From Owenia fusiformis (lineage: Eukaryota > Annelida > Polychaeta > Sabellida > Oweniidae), in assembly GCA_903813345.2 (NCBI GenBank), contig CAIIXF020000008.1, positions 1,499,341 through 1,559,340 of the forward strand: a stretch of 60,000 nt of DNA. Direction: 5' to 3'. Shown piece after piece: positions 34,946 through 43,983 of the stretch. Numbering within the stretch: position 1 is the stretch's first letter; the number at the start of each line of letters is the position of its first letter. The notes beneath the pieces are model-generated. The model saw nothing but the letters and a program-made list of their open reading frames with translations. It was not told where the DNA came from and did not search any database. Both the position numbers and the translations under genes were made by a program.

Positions 34946-36550
34946 ATGAAAAATATGGCGTTGATTAAACTTTTTCTTCTAGTGGCATTTTGTTTGGAGT
35001 TTTCTGGCAGCAGTAGCATACTTCTTGCACCATTTGATATAGGTTATAATAGCCGTATAAGAAATACCCTGCGAATTGGGCGAATGTTACTACAAGCTGG
35101 CCATGAAGTGACTGTAGTCGTATCAGATAGGATTCAAAATGAACCTCTGTTTAAGCATGCCGAGGGCTCTAACTTGGACATTGCGTTCAGGGTTTTAACC
35201 TACAAGACCCCTGCATATGATCCGGATACAGCTCAATCAACAGTAAATCAGGAATGGATCAACTCACAGTTATACAGCCCCTATACCACCCTTCTACAAA
35301 TACTCAGTCAAGCATTTGAACAAAATTTAAAATTTGCATTAGAGGACAAGGATTTATGGAATGAACTAGCATCATCAAAATTTGATTTAATTTTTGCAGA
35401 CGAAGCTGTATTTTTCCCGAGACTGGTTTCTGCATATTTTGACATACCAATGATTGTGTACAGTAACTGGGGTCCAATGTCACTTGATGCCAATTTCGTA
35501 CCAAAATTTAATTTGGCATTTGTTCATGCTTTTTTCCCAGCAACCTACACTGATGAAATGACATTTACAGAACGGTTCATGAACGTTGTAGAGTATTGGC
35601 GTATAAAATGGATATGGTATGATATACACAACAGATTTATCTCTTTCTGCAGAGGACATGACTATGGTGATGCATGTGACAATATACGAGATGCATACAA
35701 GACTATATCACTATTCATGATGAATAGAAATGATGCTATCCATTACCCTGCCCCATATATGCCCCATATCATATCTGTCGAAGGATTTTTTGTTAAGTCT
35801 GAAACACAACCTTTAGAAAAGGAGTTCAGTAATATCATCAAGAAAGCGGGGGAACATGGCGTAATTGTTGTTAGTTTTGGTTCTATGCTTCGTCGATTAG
35901 ATCCTAAAACGAGTGAAAAGTTTGCAGGTGCTTTCGCTGCAATGCCTCAGACCGTCATATGGAGCTATGAGGGCCCCCTACCCAAAGGACTTGGCAATAA
36001 CACCATTGTGAAAAAATGGATCCCCCAAGAGGATCTGTTGGCGCACCCTTCTACAAAGCTATTAGTGACACAATGTGGATCGTCCGTATCATTCCAAGCG
36101 TTGCATTATGCTATGCCCACTGTTGGAGTGCCGTTCTTTTGGGACCAGTCTTTTAACTGCCACAAGCTGACTCACAAAGTAAAGTCTGGAAAAACAGTTT
36201 TGTTGACAGAAATGACGAGTGAAAAGCTTAGTAACGCTATGAAAGAGGTGATCGGTGATAAACGCTATAAAGATAATGCAAATAAAGCTGCAGACATCTT
36301 CCACAGTCAGCCTATTGATCCAAAGAAAAAGGTTATGTATTGGATAGAGTACGTCATCAAACACAAAGGGGCACATCATTTGAGGTCGGATGCAGAAAAC
36401 AACCTAAATATGTTCCAGTACTATCTTCTTGATATAATTGCATTGGTTGTGTGTTCTTTGGTCATGTTTGGTGGTGTTGTCGCTATTGTTGTCAAGTATT
36501 TGATTCAATACATATTACGCCGATTGAATAACAAAACAAAAAAGGACTAG
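34946..36550 (+). CDS. UDP-glycosyltransferase (UGT)-family membrane protein, intronless, atypical active site
   Basis: 534 codons in a single exon, the normal length for an animal UGT. Residues 1-23 are a signal peptide, the N-terminal acceptor-side domain follows, and the C-terminal UDP-sugar domain spans about 290-480. A membrane span at about 493-521 is followed by a basic tail ending KTKKD, which fits a KxKxx ER-retention signal. Kept family features are FDLIFAD (146-152), GVIVVSFGS (305-313), the donor-site Trp358 and Gln361 in WIPQEDLLAHP, and Asp400-Gln401 in PFFWDQ. Changed features: the THGGxNSxxE motif reads TQCGSSVSFQ (375-384), so His376, Asn380, Ser381 and Glu384 equivalents are Gln, Ser, Val and Gln. 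The region normally bearing the catalytic His (about 28-45) has none. Active UGTs transfer sugars to lipophilic molecules in the ER lumen; this one may be catalytically weak or inactive. A second in-frame ATG is at codon 4. Confidence 0.93.
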   Translation: MKNMALIKLFLLVAFCLEFSGSSSILLAPFDIGYNSRIRNTLRIGRMLLQAGHEVTVVVSDRIQNEPLFKHAEGSNLDIAFRVLTYKTPAYDPDTAQSTVNQEWINSQLYSPYTTLLQILSQAFEQNLKFALEDKDLWNELASSKFDLIFADEAVFFPRLVSAYFDIPMIVYSNWGPMSLDANFVPKFNLAFVHAFFPATYTDEMTFTERFMNVVEYWRIKWIWYDIHNRFISFCRGHDYGDACDNIRDAYKTISLFMMNRNDAIHYPAPYMPHIISVEGFFVKSETQPLEKEFSNIIKKAGEHGVIVVSFGSMLRRLDPKTSEKFAGAFAAMPQTVIWSYEGPLPKGLGNNTIVKKWIPQEDLLAHPSTKLLVTQCGSSVSFQALHYAMPTVGVPFFWDQSFNCHKLTHKVKSGKTVLLTEMTSEKLSNAMKEVIGDKRYKDNANKAADIFHSQPIDPKKKVMYWIEYVIKHKGAHHLRSDAENNLNMFQYYLLDIIALVVCSLVMFGGVVAIVVKYLIQYILRRLNNKTKKD

Positions 36551-36664
36551 ACAATATACCAATGACATTGAAAGAACCAATTCAAGTGCTCTTCAACCAT
36601 ATATGTACGAGTATAGGGATGATTAGCTTTTACTTTACTAAATTTATAATCACTTCTATTTATG

Positions 36665-36837
36665 CCGGTGTAAAAGGGTAGGAGGTCCTATCAAATTATG
36701 GTCCTACTTTCCATTGATTTATATGGTGACCTAAATACAACTCTTTCCCTCATTATCTTATACACAATCAGGGCCAGTAAGGGCCGTTAAGAAAGGGGAC
36801 CATATTCCCTGGGGGACCATCATTTCTTTCACACCGG
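36665..36837 (+). mobile_element. CCGGTGT MITE, copy 3
   Basis: 173 bp from CCGGTGTAAAAGGGTAGGAG to TTCTTTCACACCGG. It lies 114 bp past the UGT stop codon in the same orientation as copy 2, so the UGT gene is bracketed by two direct copies. Confidence 0.85.
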
Positions 36838-36964
36838 GTCACATTTGCTCCGATCCATCGGCCGGCGCCCGGCCGATTGAGTGTTTTGTTCAATATTGTA
36901 TTCGATTTTGAACAAAATACTCAATCGCCCGGGCGCCGAAGTGAAAATCGGAGCAAATGTGACC
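36837..36964. mobile_element. Palindromic foldback MITE, copy B
   Basis: About 128 bp. Arms are GGTCACATTTGCTCCGAT / ATCGGAGCAAATGTGACC, with inner arms GATTGAGTGTTTTGTTCA / TGAACAAAATACTCAATC and GC-rich blocks containing GGCGCCCGG. It abuts the end of the CCGGTGT MITE directly. Related to 25978-26181. Confidence 0.85.
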
Positions 36965-37009
36965 AAGGTATCAGTTAAATGTATTGCTACAGCGTCACCT
37001 TCAACGAGT

Positions 37010-37310
37010 ACAATTTTTACGGAAATTGTGGCCATTGATTCGAATTCAGTGGCCATCTTGAAAATTTCTTCCTGAGTAGAGTCCCTTGTCTCTGAGGCAC
37101 CAGCGTATAACATTTAAACCAAAACCATTGAATCATTTGAATGGTATTTGCGTTATCAAATATTACATGATTTTAACGAAAAATGGAGGCTATTTTGAAT
37201 TCATTGGCCATCTTGAAAATTTCTTCTTGATTAAAGTTCAATGTCCCTAAGCCATCAGCATGTACAATTTGAATCAAATCTGTTGACTGGTATTTGAGTA
37301 ATACCAGTCA
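37010..37310. repeat. Two tandem units of about 145 bp
   Basis: Both contain TGGCCATCTTGAAAATTTCT, a GTCCCT..(TCTGAGGCACCAGC / AAGCCATCAGC) segment, and GAATCATTTGAATGGTATTTG-like ends. Non-coding. Confidence 0.7.
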
Positions 37311-37372
37311 AAAACGGGATTTATTTATTCATTTATATTTTGAGATTTCTCCAAGGCATGGCTCTTTTATTT

Positions 37373-37580
37373 AGCAGTTATGTCCCAATCATTGAATATA
37401 TGCCTAAGGTCTGTCACCAATATAGCCCGAGCTTGCGAGGGTTATATTACGACATAACGAAGGCAGTTATGTCCCTATCATTGAATATATGCCTAAGGTC
37501 TGTCACCAATATAGCCCGAGCTTGCGAGGGTTATATTACGACAGACCGAAGGCATATATTCAATGATACGGACATAACTG
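37373..37580. repeat. Nested hairpin H6 plus truncated tandem copy
   Basis: 37464-37580 folds on itself: CAGTTATGTCC / GGACATAACTG, then TATCATTGAATATATGCC and its complement, then GGTCTGTC / GACAGACC, with centre CCCGAGCTTGCGAGGG. Mismatches are confined to small bulges (the AA against GA step next to GCC/GGC). A left-truncated copy precedes it at 37373-37465. Confidence 0.85.
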
Positions 37581-37602
37581 TTGTATTACATACTTTTATA
37601 TC

Positions 37603-37983
37603 ATCACTGCTACCCAACTAATTACACAGACGTATCGTCGGTGTATCATGGCGGAACTTCCTCCGGGACTAGGTTTCGGTAAGATTTTTTTATTTCCCGA
37701 TTTACACCTACTTATAAGTCACGTTGTGGATAATAATTTGGCTCGAAGTTAAGGAAGATAGTCTAGTTTGAGAATGTGTCGATGGTTTTAGGTTTTATAT
37801 GTTAACAAAGACACAATTCACGTATTTAGTCCCTCGCTTTTCTTACACTGACGAACGACCAATATCAGTGTAATATTGGCAATATTAATGCCGAAACCGA
37901 AACTTACCGAAACCTAGTCCCGGAGGAAGTTCCGCCATGATACACCGACGATACGTCTGTGTAATTAGGTGGGTAGCAGTGAT
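37603..37983. repeat. 81-bp inverted repeat, each arm resembling a first coding exon
   Basis: Arms 37603-37683 and 37903-37983 match at 80 of 81 positions; the loop is 219 bp. Each arm reads inward as ATC-ATGG (37648 on plus; 37938 on minus) with a 31-nt open frame encoding MAELPPGLGF. TTTCG|GTAAG then gives a perfect 5' splice-donor consensus (donor after 37678 on plus, after 37908 on minus). The rest of such a gene is not recognised and no matching downstream exon was found. It may be a captured promoter/first exon or a coincidence within a repeat. Confidence 0.7.
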
Positions 37984-38107
37984 CATGGCTACGTTATATC
38001 AATGACGCCACGTGTCTATGTGCGAGTGAAATTAGGAAGAAATGAATCATGACGTCCCGATGACGTCATAAGATTGTCATGGTAAAAGGTTTGGCGGCTA
38101 TACTTAG

Positions 38108-38225
38108 AGGTTATGTCACTATGACGTGAAATATGCCTGAGTTCTCCCAATATAGGCCGACCTTGGGAGGCTCTATATTTGGGCAAGAACGAAGGCATAT
38201 TTCACGTCATAGTGACATAACTGAT
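38108..38225. repeat. Nested hairpin H7
   Basis: GTTATGTCACTATGACGTGA and the continuing AATATGCC pair perfectly with the right side ending GTGACATAAC. The centre is GGCCGACCTTGGGAGG. It is the diverged homologue of H6 and is followed, like H6, by TGTATTACAT. Confidence 0.85.
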
Positions 38226-38299
38226 GTATTACATGCCTTTGTTCCCATGGTTACTTTGTATCAATGACGTGACGCCATGATATTATCATGGTTATTAAA

Positions 38300-38480
38300 G
38301 AAATCTAATATCAAAACGAGGTAAGCGGGCTATATCGGGGTAATCGGGCAATATCGGTTGATATAGCTCGCTAACTTTCCCATTGACTTCCATACAAATG
38401 CTTCGCTAGGTATATAATACAGGAATATATAGCCGACCTTCAGTTCCATTGACTTCAATACAAATGCTTCGCTGGGTATG
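38300..38480. repeat. Short hairpin and duplicated segment
   Basis: AGCGGGCTATATC pairs with GATATAGCTCGCT (38326-38374). The phrase CATTGACTTC.ATACAAATGC occurs at about 38382 and 38448, each followed by TTCGCT.GGTAT.TAATACA. Confidence 0.7.
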
Positions 38481-38602
38481 TAATACACTCAAATAAAAGG
38501 TATTTTAGAATACATGTAGATTGCAAATATTGTATCTCATTTCTGGTTCGCGCCTTTAAAAATCCGAAATGCATGTCTAAATCTGGAAATAGGGCACACG
38601 TC

Positions 38603-38768
38603 CACAAACAGATGTTAAAGAAATGATGGTCCCCAGGGATTATGGTCCCCTTTCTTAACGGCCCCTTACTGGCCCTGATTGTGTATAAGATAATGAGGGA
38701 AAGAGTTGTATTTAGGTCACCACATAAATCAATGGAGAGTAGGACCATAATTCGATAGGACCTCCTCA
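38603..38768 (-). mobile_element. CCGGTGT MITE, copy 4, ends trimmed
   Basis: Matches copy 1 from AAAGAAATGATGGTCCCC to GGACCTCCT but lacks both terminal CCGGTGT blocks. Decayed or deleted at the ends. Confidence 0.8.
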
Positions 38769-39004
38769 TTCACTAATTCAAATAAACTGGAGTCAATGAC
38801 TCTGCATGCATTTAATAAATCATTGAAATATGAGTCAAGGTTTCGGCATATAAAGCAAAGTACAGTTTACCAGTAATTGAGCACCATGCATGCACTGTAC
38901 ATGTGGTACTTAAAGTATTTGAATAATTTGATTTCACAGTCTGCATCTATATACCTTTATCAAGTACACTAGTAATTTTTGTGTCACATACAAGGCATTG
39001 ACAT

Positions 39005-39215
39005 GACAAAATGTCACTACAGTAAAGCCTGAGTTAGTGAACACATCTCTCCAGTGAACACCTATCAAAAGTGAACTTTTTCGGCAAAACCTTTCTCTCC
39101 AAGTGGCTCCTATGTTAAAGTACAATCCTATCGTGGACACCTACCTTCTGTGAAGAGTGAACACTAAATCTTGGCAAAATCAATTAAATCCTGTTTCTAG
39201 TGAACATTGGATCAG
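39005..39215. repeat. GTGAACAC-type dispersed repeat
   Basis: Starts near TACAGTAAAGCCTGAGTTAG and contains repeated GTGAACA(C/T) blocks (39037, 39053, 39071, 39158, 39201). A similar start, TACAGTGAAACTTGACTTAG, lies at about 44841. Such repeats are common MITE-like sequences in animals. Boundaries uncertain. Confidence 0.55.
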
Positions 39216-39349
39216 ATATAAGATTTCTCACAGATTTTCTGCAACTGTCGTATCTCCTCTTCTGTTGAAACAGTTGTAACTAATTATAATTCTTTTTAAG
39301 ACCGGATATTCGTCTTGCATCGCTTGCTTTGGAGATAAATAGAGATTAT

Positions 39350-41140
39350 AATCCAATATGAGGTTCAGGATATTGGGATTATCCCGAGGCCAGTACACTA
39401 TATCTGCCCGAGGGCCGTAGGTCCCGAGGGTAGAAATATTATATTGGCCAAGGGATGATCCCAATATCCTGAACCGACTATAGGATGATCTGTTTATCCC
39501 ATACCAATCACATTGTTCAATTGGCCAAAGTTCAGAAACTTTGCAACCAAGTGTGGAATTATTTTTAAATATTCATGTCCAGTTTTGTATTCTTGTCCGT
39601 AGCCGGATTTTCCTGTTCAAATCTTTAATTAACAGTGCATACTCCTCCTTCCCTTCTTGAAAGCATCAAACAGATCGCGATTGTCTGTGTTTTTTGTCGT
39701 TTACAGCATGCGAACGTTACAAAAAGAACCAATACGGGAACAGCGATACTGACGTAGCGGGCAGATATACTATATACTATATATACTATATCTGCCCGCT
39801 CGGAGCGGGACGTAAAGCTATGTATCTCATACTTGAGTGGGTTTGGGGTAGATATCATCCGGGAATATATATCGTATCTGAGGAGCGGGCAGGATATATT
39901 GTATATGTCCCGCTCCAGGCCAAATGCGGGCAGATATAATATATCCATCCCGCTCCCGGGAATTTTTCAAAAGTTTAAATATCAAAAGTTTTAATTTTTT
40001 AATTTTGAAATTTAATTTTTTTTAAGTTCAAATCAAGGAGGATTGGCTCCCAGAATCGAAGTCGATATTTTCCAACAATGAAAACGCCGAGATGTCGTTA
40101 TTTTCTGAAATTATAACCGATTATAAATTCAAAATAAACAGTTCAAAAGATTCGAACCAATATCTCAATCATTTCCTGTGAGTTTTGGAATTTTTCGTTA
40201 GGAAATAAGACCAAAATTTACGATTCAAATGTTGAAGTGAACAAAATGGCGGCTGTTGGAATTCAAATTTTGTAGCACGACATGCCCATATATGGGACAG
40301 AATATCGATGTTGCACTCTGGGAGCCAATCCTCCTTGAGTTCAAATGTTACAATTTCATTGTATTGAACGAAAAGAATATTAAGAAAATGTTAAATATAA
40401 ATATCTTGTCATTTGAAAAAGGTGGAAAAGGTTATATCTACCCTAAACCCACTCAAGTATGAGATACACCAGTTATACACGGTCGGTTTGGATACAAGGA
40501 ATATCCCTTGGGATATACAATACATCTTCCCTCGGTCCCTTCGGTCCCTCGGGAAGATATATTGTATATCCCTCGGGATATTCCCTGTATCCAAAACCTC
40601 CCAGTGTATAACCCCTATGTATCTCATACTTGAGTGGGTTTGGGGTAGATATCATCCGGGAATATATATCGTATCTGAGGAGCGGGCAGGATATATTGTA
40701 TATGTCCCGCTCCAGGCCAAATGCGGGCAGATATAATATATCCATCCCGCTCCCGGGAATTTTTCAAAAGTTTAAAAACGTTTAAATATCAAAAGTTTTA
40801 ATTTTTTAATTTTAAAATTTAATTTTTTTAAGTTTAAATGTTACAATTTCATTGTATTGAACAAAAATAATATTACGAAAATGTTAAATATAAATATCTT
40901 GTCATTTGAAAAAGGTGGAAAATGTTATATCTACCCTAAACCCACCCAAGTATGAGATACACCAGTTATGCACGGTCGGTTTGGATACATGGAATATCCC
41001 TTGGGGTATACAATACATCTTCCCTCGGTCTATTCGGTCCCTCGGGAAGATATATTGTATATCCCTCGGGATATTCCCTGTATCCAAAACCTCCAGTGCA
41101 TAACCCCTATATCTGCCCACTGATGAAAATATAAGTTTTT
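39350..41140 (+). repeat. Palindrome-cluster element, copy 2, with tandem duplication
   Basis: In order: hairpin H5 (about 39357-39490; CAGGATATTGGGAT arms, centre CCCGAGGGCCGTAGGTCCCGAGGG written in two halves), a 250-bp spacer, GAGCGGG palindromes (39745-39960), an AT-rich linker, hairpin H2 (40472-40612), the GAGCGGG palindromes and linker again (40619-40900), and hairpin H3 (40965-41104). The second palindrome-plus-hairpin unit is a near-identical tandem copy of the first, apart from a MITE in the first linker. Overall it is the reverse of 5140-6255. Confidence 0.85.
40034..40337. mobile_element. 304-bp MITE with 9-bp target duplication
   Basis: Terminal inverted repeats CAAGGAGGATTGGCTCCCAG (20 bp, perfect). 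AGTTCAAAT is duplicated at 40025-40033 and 40338-40346. The tandem paralogue at about 40828-40845 is the empty site (AGTTTAAAT once), which confirms the insertion. A 9-bp duplication suggests a Mutator-type transposase in trans. Confidence 0.9.
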
Positions 41141-42132
41141 ACAAACCGGCTTTATGTACCCGTAACACGTCCAAGTATGGGATAATCTGGTTTACTATTA
41201 GTACCTCGATCTGTTAAGTCCCAACTTGATCTTTTTCTCATCCCTATCGATTTAAAAAACAGACTGGATTAAAATTTAAATGATCACCCCTAATTGACTC
41301 TATCTAATTAATTTAATGAAGTCCCTTTAACTGACTCAAATATGTCAAGGATTCCACGAATCAAAGGATCATCTCTGATGTCAATGAATTACAAAGAGAT
41401 CTGCCAACAACAAAAACAGACTTATGGATAATTAGAAATCAAGATTGCAAGCAATCTTACGGAGGCCCTCGTACATCCTTCTGACCTTTTATAGGTCAAT
41501 GAATGGTAAAATCAAGTATCAAAGGTCAGATTACAAAGTTAGTTCCTTGGTTGGTTCTTACGTCAGTAATCATATCATTTACCAGGTTAGCTACCAGGTT
41601 GGTTACTAAGTTAGGTACTAAGTTGGTTGGTTAGTTTGTTCTTTTTCAGAAATCATTCTTTTTACCTTTCGCAGGCCATTGAAGCTCAATCAAAGGTCAA
41701 ATCTCAAATCTAGGATTTAAACGTCGGAGAACGTGGATGAATTTGAACTTCAGTTTGAAAAAATTGACCCAAACGCCGAACACCAATCGCCGTCCACAGC
41801 AAGTTGGAGACGATAACACTTCTGCAATCACAATTCAATATGATGTATCTAACAATGATGACATTAAAATGAAATATATTAGGAAACTATTATAAATGTT
41901 TTTTGGTTGCGGCCTTGAGCTTCGATGACAAGGAAAAAGTTACATGCTTTAAATGAGGTAAAATGATTAATGACTTATTTGAGAATTATCAGAGTGATAC
42001 CATGATCATTGCATGGAAAAACGAAACGCAAAAAGGATCAATGCGTGTTGCATAACAAGTTTAACTATACTATAAGTATACGTATAACTAGCTTATATTG
42101 AGTATATTGACTTCAATACGGAGTTTTGGGTA
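41141..42132. other. Intergenic, with one CGCCGAA-type repeat unit
   Basis: No gene. 41650-41850 contains CATTGAAG.TCAA..AAAGGTCAAATC and AACGCCGAACACCAATCGCC followed by GTTGGAGACGATAAC. These phrases recur at 42490-42570, 43080-43125 and 49137-49205. Duplicated GGTTAGCTACCAGGTTGGTTA-like text occurs at 41585-41640. Confidence 0.5.
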
Positions 42133-43983
42133 CTAAATAATTTCAATTCTGGTAGAGCAAGTGGCATAGGTAAATGTTGCTAGATCATTTGGTCCAGTTT
42201 CCTTTGAATGTAAGGTACAGCCAAACACCATGTTGTGATGACCAATGTTAGCAACAAACTCGTGTGTTAAAGTCAAATACTGATGTTTAGTTTCATAATG
42301 GTATTCCTTAGTACTCTCCAGTACATTCCCAGCAGCCGTGTACCATTCCATGGGAAATGAAGAACCATGGGAACCTTGTCTGCAGACTAATCTGGCTACG
42401 TTATTTACGGACACTTGGACAATCTGATCCTGACAGTTGGGTCCATCTTAAAAACAAGAAAATCAATAAAAATATCACAATGTAAGAACAAACGCCGAAC
42501 TCCGGAAGACGAACTCGAACGCCAACCGCCTAACACCGTCCACAAAAAAGATGGAGACTATAACGATATGTCAACACTTGTGGTGGTAACATTAAAACAA
42601 GGCATTAACCTGACAAAATTTCACCACCTAGTTGCTCACAATATTATGAGTTCAATCTTAATCAGATTTGAATTTCTGAGAACGTGTAGATGATTTTGAA
42701 AAAATTAATTGGTCAATTTGAAGCAAGTTGAATAAAGAACATTTTTGACCCTGAGAAGGTCATTGAAGGTGAAATCTCAAATCTAAAGTCAGATTTGAAC
42801 TTCTGAGAACTTGTAGATGATTTTGAAAAAAATTGGTCAATCTGAAGCAAGATGAAAAAATACCTTGTTGACCTTGAGAAGGTCATTGAAGGTCAAATCT
42901 TGGGAATGTCATTAACTTGTAGATAATTTTGAAAAATAAATTGGTCAATTTGGAGCAAGTTGAAAAAGACCTTTTTTGAAGGTAAAATCTCAAATCTAAA
43001 GTCAGATTTGAACTTCTGTAGATGATTTTGAAAAGTCAGTCTAAACAGTATTTGTTAAGTTAGGAAGGAAGTTGTAAGAATTTGTTGCCGATCGCCAACC
43101 ACCGCCACTTTTTGGTGGAGACATAAAAATCATGATTTGGATACACTCAAAGGCTTAAAATTAGTACTTAATCAAGATTAACCGAACCCCCTCCTCCTTT
43201 AAAAAAACTCAACAAGCATAATCATGTAAATGGGTAGTGTGGTCAAGAGACTTGATGCAAGAAAATGCTATTTTACTAATGTGGTATATATAAAAATACA
43301 AGACATTGATGCGAGCACTTTGACAGATGTAGTAAATGGATTGACTTGACCTAGTTTACCTGCGACCCAAATATTCCATGTGTTTGGTCGAGACACCTCA
43401 TTCCCACTGGCATCTTTCACAACACAATAATGTTGGTTTTCTGGACGATTAACGTTGATGGCAAGGTCATATCTGGGTCCGAGCACCATCTCATATTTAT
43501 CTGGGTTCTTTGTTGTATGACCAGGGTTATTAACACTTGTATACACCGGTGGTGGGTTTGGGTTTGCGGACTGCTCGAGCTCAAACCATTCTAGACGTTC
43601 GCTACTTGGGTAATTCACGTTACATGTTACTACGGCAATGTCGTCTTGTCTTGCATAAACATTGCCAAAAACTGAAATTGAAAGAATGGTCATCATTTGG
43701 GCGGACTTCAACTGTTCTAACGTCTGTATACCATATTGTAAGTGAAATGTGCTATTGGCGTAAGTGTAAAATCCTTTAGTACAATATCCCAAGAGGATTT
43801 TCCTAGCAAGGAAACATATATTGATGGATAGTTTCTGTTCTACCACTCAAATACTGAAGCGCTGCTTTTTAATTATCTAAATTGTTTAAAATTAATATTT
43901 CATTAAATCAAGAACCCACCTTGTGCGTCAATTCTCCGATTTACATTGAAAATCAGCATACAAATAATAATAAGAATCGACAT
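42133..43983 (-). CDS. Secreted two-Ig-domain protein, gene 2
   Basis: Exons: complement of 42133..42446, 43360..43671 and 43920..43983, with GT-AG phase-1 introns, encoding 229 residues. Exons 2 and 3 have exactly the same lengths (312 and 314 bp) as in gene 1. Signal peptide MSILIIICMLIFNVNRRIDAQ comes first. Ig domain 1 has the C..W..YDLAI..YC pattern. Ig domain 2 has its canonical pair (LVC..FGC) and the extra bracketing pair (PNC..ATC). The second half of domain 1 (YEMVLGPRYDLAINV on) is almost unchanged from gene 1. Differences crowd into the start of domain 1, the mid part of domain 2 (after PMEWY) and its B strand. No membrane anchor. Role unknown; tandem paralogy with loop-centred divergence is compatible with recognition proteins, but this is inference. 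Confidence 0.9.
42655..43060. repeat. Tandem array in intron 2 of Ig gene 2, unit about 120 bp
   Basis: Three to four units share AGATTTGAA.TTCTGAGAAC, GTAGATGATTTTGAAAAA, TTGGTCAATNTGAAGCAAG and GACC.TGAGAAGGTCATTGAA. Units start near 42664, 42790, 42900 and 43005. A single diverged relative lies upstream at 41690-41780. Confidence 0.8.

Noticed and set aside
39625-40745. Two near-identical minus-strand frames of about 90-107 codons
   Set aside because: They are shadows of the tandemly duplicated palindromes; both strands are open because the sequence is self-complementary.
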